Shown here piece after piece: positions 58,724-64,000 of a stretch of DNA of 64,000 nucleotides (position 1 is its first letter; every line of letters begins with the position of its first letter). The stretch is from VRUE01 sp963753245 (GTDB lineage: Bacteria; Actinomycetota; Thermoleophilia; Solirubrobacterales; 70-9): positions 1-64,000 of the forward strand of contig CAVWBK010000001.1 of assembly GCA_963753245.1 (NCBI GenBank), read 5' to 3'. The notes beneath the pieces were generated by a model. It saw only the letters and a list, made by a program, of their open reading frames with translations. It had not been told where the DNA came from and did not search any database. Made by a program: the position numbers and the translations under genes.

Positions 58724-60160
58724 TCAGGAGATCGGCGGGCGCCGGTCGGCCCACGGCCGCTCGGCCTCAAGCTGAGCGGCGAGCGAGAGCAGGGTCGACT
58801 CCTCGCCGGGGCGGGCGATCACCTGAACCGAGAGCGGCATGCCATCGGCGTCAAAGCCCGAGGGGACTGCCATCGCCGGGTTCCCGAGGTGGTTCCACGG
58901 CACGCAGAAGGGATAGAAGCGGCTCATGCCAAGCACCGTGCGGATGGCGCCCTGACCCTCCCAGCGGCGTACCGGCAGGGCCGTTCCGCCCATTACCGGA
59001 GTGAGCAGAACATCGACGGAGTCAAAGATCGCGTTGACGCGGGCGGCGTCGGCCTGACGGCCGCGCATCGCACGCTCAAATACGGCATCGGGGAGATTGC
59101 GCCCAAGCCTCCCGAAGCCCCTCGTCCGCCGTTCCAAGCGCTCGGGATGGGGAACTGAATCTACGGTCTCTGAGACCCCGCGCAGAAAACGTGGCGTGAC
59201 GTTATTACCGATCGCCCCCCAGGCCGGATCCCGTTGGCTGACCTCATGCCCGAGGGAGGCGAGTAGCTCGGCGGTGTCGGCGACTGCTCTCTTGACCTCT
59301 TCGGAAATCAGTGGCGGCGCGGCGGCGCGGGGCGCGGCGGTCGACCAGGCGACGCGCAGCTTGCCCGGTGCGGTCTTGGCCGACTCGACAAACGCCCGCT
59401 CCGGAGGTGGCGGTGCCTCGGGCTCGCTCGAGCCGCCGGCGACGATATCGAGCCAGAGCGCCGAGTCGAGCACGGTCCGAGAGAGGCTGCCAAGCACCGC
59501 GAGGCCGGTCCAGCCTTCGAGGTCGGGGGCAAGGGAGATGCGTCCGCGCGAGGGCTTTAGTCCAAACAGCCCACAGGAGGCGGCCGGAATGCGGATCGAG
59601 CCCCCGCCATCGCCGGCTGAAGCGATCGGGACCAAGCCGGCGGCGACGGCGGCCGCCGAGCCGCCGCTGGAGCCACCCGGGGTCCGCTGCGGGTTCCACG
59701 GATTGCGGGTCACCCCCTGCGTCGCGGACTCGGTGAAGCCGCAGATCGCGAGCTCCGGCAGGCGCGTCAGGCCGATGATGATCGCTCCCGCCTCGCGCAG
59801 CCGCCGCACCATCTCAGAATCCTCTCGGGCCGGCTCGGTGAAGGCGTCGGTCCCATGCATGTTGATCTCGCCGGCGACGTTGACTTCGTCCTTGATCGCG
59901 ATTGGCACGCCCAAAAGCGGGCGCTCCTCGCCCGCCTTGAGGCGCGCCTCTGCCTGCTCGGCTTCGAGCAGGGCCTTCTCGGCAAATACCTTGCGAAAGG
60001 CATTTAGCTCAGGGTCAAAGCGCTCGATCCGCGCCAGTGACATGCGCACCAGCTCACCGGCTGAGACCTCGGCCGCCCGCAGTGCCTCGGCCTGGTGCGC
60101 GGCGCCGACGAAAGCGAGGTCGCGATCGGGGTCGGCTCGTGTCGAGGTCGGTGCGGCCAC
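58724..60160 (-). CDS. Amidase-signature enzyme
   Basis: A 478-residue Ser-cisSer-Lys hydrolase. The catalytic Lys lies in PIAIKDEVNVAG, the cis-Ser in GGSSGGSAAAVAAG, and the nucleophile Ser in AGDGGGSIRIPAASCGLFGLKPSRGR. The length is normal for amidases such as those acting on indoleacetamide, aryl amides or GatA-like substrates. GatA itself is unlikely, as no gatB/gatC adjoins. It converges with the R2-fusion gene, with a hairpin between. Confidence 0.93.
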   Translation of the reverse strand: MAAPTSTRADPDRDLAFVGAAHQAEALRAAEVSAGELVRMSLARIERFDPELNAFRKVFAEKALLEAEQAEARLKAGEERPLLGVPIAIKDEVNVAGEINMHGTDAFTEPAREDSEMVRRLREAGAIIIGLTRLPELAICGFTESATQGVTRNPWNPQRTPGGSSGGSAAAVAAGLVPIASAGDGGGSIRIPAASCGLFGLKPSRGRISLAPDLEGWTGLAVLGSLSRTVLDSALWLDIVAGGSSEPEAPPPPERAFVESAKTAPGKLRVAWSTAAPRAAAPPLISEEVKRAVADTAELLASLGHEVSQRDPAWGAIGNNVTPRFLRGVSETVDSVPHPERLERRTRGFGRLGRNLPDAVFERAMRGRQADAARVNAIFDSVDVLLTPVMGGTALPVRRWEGQGAIRTVLGMSRFYPFCVPWNHLGNPAMAVPSGFDADGMPLSVQVIARPGEESTLLSLAAQLEAERPWADRRPPIS

Positions 60161-60295
60161 GTTTCAATCCTATGCCCGCGCGGTGCTCAGGCCTAGTCCG
60201 CGGCTAAAGGCGATCACCCCAACCCCCCTCAGCTCAGCGAGTCGACTCCAGGATCGCGGAGCCGATCCGGACACCGAGCCGCGCTGCGTTAGGCC

Positions 60296-62545
60296 TCAGG
60301 CCTCGACCGGCTCGGGCCGAGCGCCGCGGTCCTCGAAGTTTAGGTTGGGCAATACCCGCTCCAGCCAGGAGGGCATCCACCAGTTCCAATCGCCGAGCAG
60401 CTTCATCGCCGCCGGCACCAGGATCAGCCGCACCAGGGTCGCATCGAGAGCGATCGCAACCGCACAGCCGAGGCCCAGCTCCTTGATCGAGGGCACGCCG
60501 GTGAGGACGAAGACCGAGAAAACCGAGGTCATGATCAGCGCCGCCGAGGAGATCGTGCGGGCGCTGGAGGAGAGCCCCTCGGCGACCGCTCTCTCGTTGT
60601 CGCCGTGCACGGCGTAGCGCTCACGAATGCGCGACATCAGAAAGACCTCATAGTCCATCGAGAGGCCGAAGACGATCGCGAAGATAAGCGGCACGTTGAT
60701 CGTGTCAAGCGCGCCCTGACTTTCAAAGCCGAGCAGGCCGTCGAACCAGCCCCACTGGAAGACCGCGACCAAGACCCCGAACGCTGCCCCGATCGAGAGC
60801 AGGTTCATGATGACCGCCTTTAGCGGCAAGAGCAGCGAGCGCAGCATCACCATCAAGACCAGGAAGCTGAGCGCCAAGACGAAGAGGACGATCTTCCACA
60901 TCGAGCCGCTGATCTGCACCCGGGCATCGTGGCTGCGCGCGGTTTCGCCGCCGACGTCGACGCTCGCGACCTTGGCCAGGGCGCTCGATGGCACCACCGC
61001 GTCGCGTAGGTATTCGACCAGCCCGACGGCGGCGTCTGACTCGCTGCCGGCCCTCGAGATCGCCTGGATCAACACGCTCCCCGGAGCGAATGCCGGCGGC
61101 TCAACCGAGGCGACCCCCGGCGTCGAGCGCAGGCGCCGCTGGAAGGCCGCAACGGCGCCCCGCTCGGTGGGACCGTTGAAAACCGCGGTGATCTGGACCG
61201 GATCGGCGCCCCCGCCGAGCTCTCTGGCGGCCAGTTCGTTGCCGACCCGAACGTCGCTGCCCCGCGGGAACTGGGTCAGCGCCTGGGTCCCTGTTTGGAT
61301 CGAGAGCAGCGGGATCGCGAGGATCGAGAGGAAGGAGCCGACGAGGATGATCGCGGTCCAGGGTCGGGCCATCACCCGCGCCGTCCAGCTCTGCCAAAAC
61401 GCCGAGGACTCCACCACGCCTTCGACACTCGCCGGCGACGCCACGGCGCCAGATGATGTGCGCTCCGCTGCGCTCCGGCGGAAAATTGAGCGTTTAAAGA
61501 ACCCGATCACCCTCGCCACCACCCCGCCCGCCATCACCCGATCGCCGAGCATCGCGATCAGCACCGGTAGCAGGGTGATCGCGGTCAGGATCGAGACGGC
61601 GACGACGACCATGGCGCCAAGCGCCATCGAGCGCAGCGCCTGATTCTGGATCATCCACAGACCGGCCAGCGAAACGACCACGGCGAGGCCCGAGAAGCTG
61701 ACCGCCAACCCGGAGGTCGCGAGCGCCTGCGAGCGAGCCTCCTCGGGACCCCGCCCGCCGCGACGCTCCTGGCGGTAGCGGGCCAGGATGAAGAGTGAGT
61801 AGTCGATCGCCACCCCGATCCCGATCATCGAGGCCATGTTCGTGACGAAGACCGAGGTCTCCATCTGCAGCGAGATGAAGTAGATCAGCGCCCCGGTGAT
61901 GATCACGCTGATGAAGCCGAGCGCCAGCGGCAGGGCCGCGGCGGCGAGCGAACCGAAGACGATCAGCAAGATCAGGGCGACGATCGGAAAGCCACCCGCC
62001 TCGGCTTCGGCCAGGTCCTTCTTGGAGAGTTCCTGCATCCCCGCCCAGACCGTTGCCTGGCCCGCCAGATACGGGGTCACGCCGCCGACAGCCTGCCCCG
62101 GGGAGAGATCAGAACGCAAGGTCGAGGCCGCATCGGTCTGGCGGTCGGGGCTCAGGTCGCTGTCGAGGGCGAGCATCGCTGTGCCGGTCCTCTGCAGCTG
62201 GGACCCTGCGCGGCGAACCGTGGGGGCGGAGAGAGCCAAGCCGCCGACGCCCGCCACGGTGTGTCTGACTCGATCCACGGCGAGCACCCGCGAGCGCCGA
62301 TCGGCGCCCGGCTCGGCTCTGAGAATCACAGCGATGCCACCGGTACGCGAGGCGTAGTTCTGTTCGATCTCCTCGCCAACCGCCTTGGACTGGCTGCCCG
62401 GCACTTCGAAGCCGCCGCCGGTCAGGTGGTCGGTCTGGTGGGAGGCGATCGGCAGGGCGATGGCCAAGGCGACGATCCAACCGCCGAGAACCCAACGGCG
62501 GTGACGTCCGAGGAAACCCGAGAGCTGGATCATTGAGGCGCGCAT
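60296..62545 (-). CDS. MMPL/RND-family transporter
   Basis: A 749-residue protein with 11-12 transmembrane helices in two MMPL halves. Each half has one N-terminal helix, a large extracytoplasmic domain and a bundle with IGVAIDYSLFILARYRQER and VFGLSMDYEVFLMSRIRER as the two proton-relay-like motifs. Actinobacterial members export lipids, siderophores or polyketides. The TetR gene at 63039 is the nearest regulator candidate. The ATG at 62545 is the first good start. Confidence 0.95.
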   Translation of the reverse strand: MRASMIQLSGFLGRHRRWVLGGWIVALAIALPIASHQTDHLTGGGFEVPGSQSKAVGEEIEQNYASRTGGIAVILRAEPGADRRSRVLAVDRVRHTVAGVGGLALSAPTVRRAGSQLQRTGTAMLALDSDLSPDRQTDAASTLRSDLSPGQAVGGVTPYLAGQATVWAGMQELSKKDLAEAEAGGFPIVALILLIVFGSLAAAALPLALGFISVIITGALIYFISLQMETSVFVTNMASMIGIGVAIDYSLFILARYRQERRGGRGPEEARSQALATSGLAVSFSGLAVVVSLAGLWMIQNQALRSMALGAMVVVAVSILTAITLLPVLIAMLGDRVMAGGVVARVIGFFKRSIFRRSAAERTSSGAVASPASVEGVVESSAFWQSWTARVMARPWTAIILVGSFLSILAIPLLSIQTGTQALTQFPRGSDVRVGNELAARELGGGADPVQITAVFNGPTERGAVAAFQRRLRSTPGVASVEPPAFAPGSVLIQAISRAGSESDAAVGLVEYLRDAVVPSSALAKVASVDVGGETARSHDARVQISGSMWKIVLFVLALSFLVLMVMLRSLLLPLKAVIMNLLSIGAAFGVLVAVFQWGWFDGLLGFESQGALDTINVPLIFAIVFGLSMDYEVFLMSRIRERYAVHGDNERAVAEGLSSSARTISSAALIMTSVFSVFVLTGVPSIKELGLGCAVAIALDATLVRLILVPAAMKLLGDWNWWMPSWLERVLPNLNFEDRGARPEPVEA

Positions 62546-62700
62546 TGGCTCACCTGCCAGCCTCTGCCCTAGCTACCCCCGGTGTCTGTGAGGAGAGTCA
62601 CGGCTATCCCTTCGTTGTCGAAGCTCCTAGATTGCGGAGCATGAAATTCCCGCGGCGAAATGCTCGCTTTGAGCACGTCTTCGTAGCGCTCTGAACCTAG

Positions 62701-62859
62701 GTTGGCGAACCCGACAGCGCCCAGGATGCGACCCTGACCAAGGCGTTTTGGGCGGAGGTGCCCGCTGAGGCGGAGGCGGAGCGGTTGAACGCGGAGAACT
62801 CGCCCGACTGGAGATACGGGGTTCAGGTCGCGCGTCTCGTCCCCGACGATCAAGATTAG
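62701..62859 (+). pseudogene. Orphan C-terminal gene fragment
   Basis: A 52-codon frame without a start codon, encoding a polar, helical sequence (TLTKAFWAEVPAEAEAERLNAENSPDWRYG, then VQVARLVPDDQD and stop). A stop codon precedes it in frame. The composition and the terminator-like hairpin five bases after the stop make it look like the 3' end of a lost gene. I do not recognise the family. Confidence 0.4.
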
Positions 62860-62863
62860 GCGC

Positions 62864-62886
62864 AAAGGCCCGCTTGGCGGGACTTT
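62864..62886 (+). terminator. Terminator-like hairpin after the orphan frame
   Basis: Arms AAAGGCCCGC (62864-62873) and GCGGGACTTT (62877-62886) pair with one mismatch around a TTG loop. The A/T-rich stem base resembles an intrinsic terminator on either strand. It lies five bases after the orphan stop codon. Confidence 0.55.
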
Positions 62887-63038
62887 CTCGTTCTGGGTCG
62901 GCTTGGCGGCGAGCAGTCCCAAGACTCGCCAGCGTCCATCGAAATACACAGATACCTCACGGGTCGATAATAGTCACGCCACAAACCCCGGACATGGAGG
63001 TTCGCGCTTCTACAACTATGGGATAGGGGTGAGGAGGG

Positions 63039-63647
63039 TCACTCGTCGACGAGCAAGAAACGCGCCGAGGAGGTGCCGGCCGCGAGGGCCGCGTCGAGGT
63101 CTCGTCCGGGATCCGAGAGAGCTTGCAGGGCAAATCCGTCGCCGACAGCAAAGAGAAAGCAGACAATCGCCTCGGCATCGTGGCGGAGACTGAGGACACC
63201 CTCGCGCTCCTTTGTCTCAAGTACCTCGGCGACGTGGGTCCTGGTGCGCTCAAAGAGCTGGCCGACCTCGCGTTGGATATCCGGGTTGCGCCGCCCGGCG
63301 CTGAACAGCTCATAGAGCAGGAGGAAGAATCCGGGCTCGTTCTCGATCAGGTCGGTGAGGCTGGAGACAAGGACGTCGAGAACGTCATCGACGGACTCGG
63401 CCTTGGCCAGCGCCTCATCGAGGCGCGCGACCCGCAGCTCACTGTCGCGACGGACGACCTCGACCAGCAGCCGCTCCTTGGTCCCGAAGTAGTAGTGCAA
63501 CAGGCCGCGGCTGACACCCGCCTTACCGGCGACGTGCTCGAAGGTCGATCCCGCAGCGCCGCGCTTGGCAACGCTCTCACGCATCGCGTCAACGATGCGC
63601 TGGGCCTTCTCGCCGCTCAGCTCGCGGTCTTTGGTGGCTGCCTCCAT
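63039..63647 (-). CDS. TetR-family transcriptional repressor
   Basis: A protein of about 202 residues. The N-terminal helix-turn-helix reads RIVDAMRESVAKRGAAGSTFEHVAGKAGVSRGLLHYYFGTKERLL, typical of TetR. The C-terminal ligand domain (about 70-195) is helical, with FFLLLYELFSAGRRN and FLFAVGDGFALQAL. The start is ATG 63647; an upstream extension is Arg/Ser-rich shadow. It may regulate the MMPL exporter on the same strand, a common pairing. Confidence 0.9.
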   Translation of the reverse strand: MEAATKDRELSGEKAQRIVDAMRESVAKRGAAGSTFEHVAGKAGVSRGLLHYYFGTKERLLVEVVRRDSELRVARLDEALAKAESVDDVLDVLVSSLTDLIENEPGFFLLLYELFSAGRRNPDIQREVGQLFERTRTHVAEVLETKEREGVLSLRHDAEAIVCFLFAVGDGFALQALSDPGRDLDAALAAGTSSARFLLVDE

Positions 63648-63690
63648 TAGCGCCCGATCACGATTCTGTCGGCTAAGGCGAGGCGGGGCA

Positions 63691-64000
63691 CTAAGCCCCG
63701 TTGATGCTGGTGGAGCTCGTGTACTCGAACTCCTCTTCGGCCCCAAAGAGGGCGTCGAGCACCGTCTTCCGGGCACCCTCGCTGAGCACCAGTGCGATTC
63801 CTCCGGCGACGACGCCAAAGAGGATCAGCCGGCCCAGACGGCTGCCCTTGCGCTTGCGCGGGGCGCGGAGCTGATCGGTCGCCTCGCGCAGGCTCTCCGC
63901 CGCCTGGCGCAGGTCACGCTGGACCTTGCGATCGCTGGTCACGGCCTTGACCGGGCCCTTGCCGTTGCCGGTGGCCCGTCCGTAGGCGCCGCGGGCGGCT
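63691..64000 (-). CDS. Membrane protein, 5' end beyond the window
   Basis: The frame is open to the window edge and encodes at least 102 residues: a Gly/Lys-rich start (ATGNGKGPVKAVTSDRKVQRD), a helical basic stretch (LRQAAESLREATDQLRAPRKRKGSRLG), one hydrophobic segment (LILFGVVAGGIALVLSEGA) and an acidic tail (GAEEEFEYTSSTS). Probably a single-span membrane protein. A GTG at 63942 is possible as start, but coding pattern continues upstream. No family known. Confidence 0.6.
   Translation of the reverse strand, partial: AARGAYGRATGNGKGPVKAVTSDRKVQRDLRQAAESLREATDQLRAPRKRKGSRLGRLILFGVVAGGIALVLSEGARKTVLDALFGAEEEFEYTSSTSINGA

Larger units (their letters stand above)
62546..63038. other. Intergenic region with orphan frame and hairpin
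   Basis: About 490 bp between the TetR gene and the MMPL gene. It holds a plus-strand frame at 62701-62859 with protein-like composition and a hairpin directly behind it. The minus-strand frame across the same region looks like shadow. It may also carry the MMPL promoter and TetR operator, but I see no clear palindromic operator. Confidence 0.4.

Noticed and set aside
58724..60160. GatA subunit of the tRNA amidotransferase
   Set aside because: No gatB or gatC nearby, and general amidase families share the same triad.
62569..62949. Minus-strand frame of 126 codons between MMPL and TetR
   Set aside because: No ribosome binding site or motif, and its composition fits a shadow of the plus-strand fragment; kept only as an intergenic note.

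Overview
The window is very GC-rich and gene-dense. Its core is the gene neighbourhood typical of Actinobacteria: metG, tatD, rsmA, ispE, tRNA-Gln, glmU, prs, rplY, pth, mfd, a peptidyl-prolyl isomerase, eno, an ftsB/divIC-like gene and ppx. The content (class I-type fructose-bisphosphate aldolase, DUF6159-like membrane proteins, an ECF sigma factor with a zinc-finger and membrane tail, an NHL/InlB-like surface protein remnant, an R2-ferritin/SCP2 fusion) suggests a deep actinobacterial lineage such as Thermoleophilia (Solirubrobacterales). That placement is inferred from gene content only. All family calls were made by reading the translations; no database search was run.

Positions 1-6600 look like accessory, decaying DNA. 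They hold a complete IS5-type insertion sequence with perfect 13-bp ends, an mreB copy that is frameshifted and has lost its 3' end, a secreted NHL/InlB-like gene broken over several frames, an 87-bp imperfect hairpin, a small orphan gene and an HNH-like gene. The block ends beside an initiator tRNA gene, and a 10-bp word found at the IS end recurs as a tandem repeat next to that tRNA. It may be an old integrated island.

Positions 6700-19300 carry ppx, a TPP enzyme interrupted by one apparent frameshift in a C-tract, tRNA-Leu, the sigma factor fused to an anti-sigma-like zinc finger, a UPF0173 hydrolase, a rhomboid lacking its catalytic residues, fructose-bisphosphate aldolase, a GT-C-like membrane protein, the divIC-like gene and enolase. 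Positions 19300-35650 carry the PPIase and mfd, a deacetylase, an epimerase and a hydratase, pth and rplY, an ABC1 kinase, a DUF6159-like protein, a decayed DCC gene, GDPD, prs, glmU, HdeD and tRNA-Gln.

Positions 35650-49400 hold a PucR regulator, a DedA-PAP2 fusion, ispE, rsmA, tatD, two plus-strand metabolic enzymes (FMN hydroxy-acid oxidase and PEP-mutase-like), an ABC transporter translationally coupled to metG, rsmI coupled to a ROK kinase, and a LytR-CpsA-Psr protein. Positions 49400-64000 hold FmdB, glycyl-tRNA synthetase, a second DUF6159-like protein, DUF4234, SRPBCC, a winged-helix protein and FKBP lipoprotein pair, a PRC-barrel protein, an acyl-CoA synthetase, the R2-ferritin/SCP2 fusion, an amidase, an MMPL exporter, a TetR regulator and a gene running off the window.

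The core genes cover translation and its quality control (metG, glyQS, rsmA, rsmI, pth, rplY), central carbon and precursor supply (eno, fba, prs, ispE), envelope precursors and division (glmU, divIC-like, LCP), and DNA repair (mfd). Stop-start overlaps (GTGA, TGATG, TTGA and probably CTGA) are common and indicate translational coupling.
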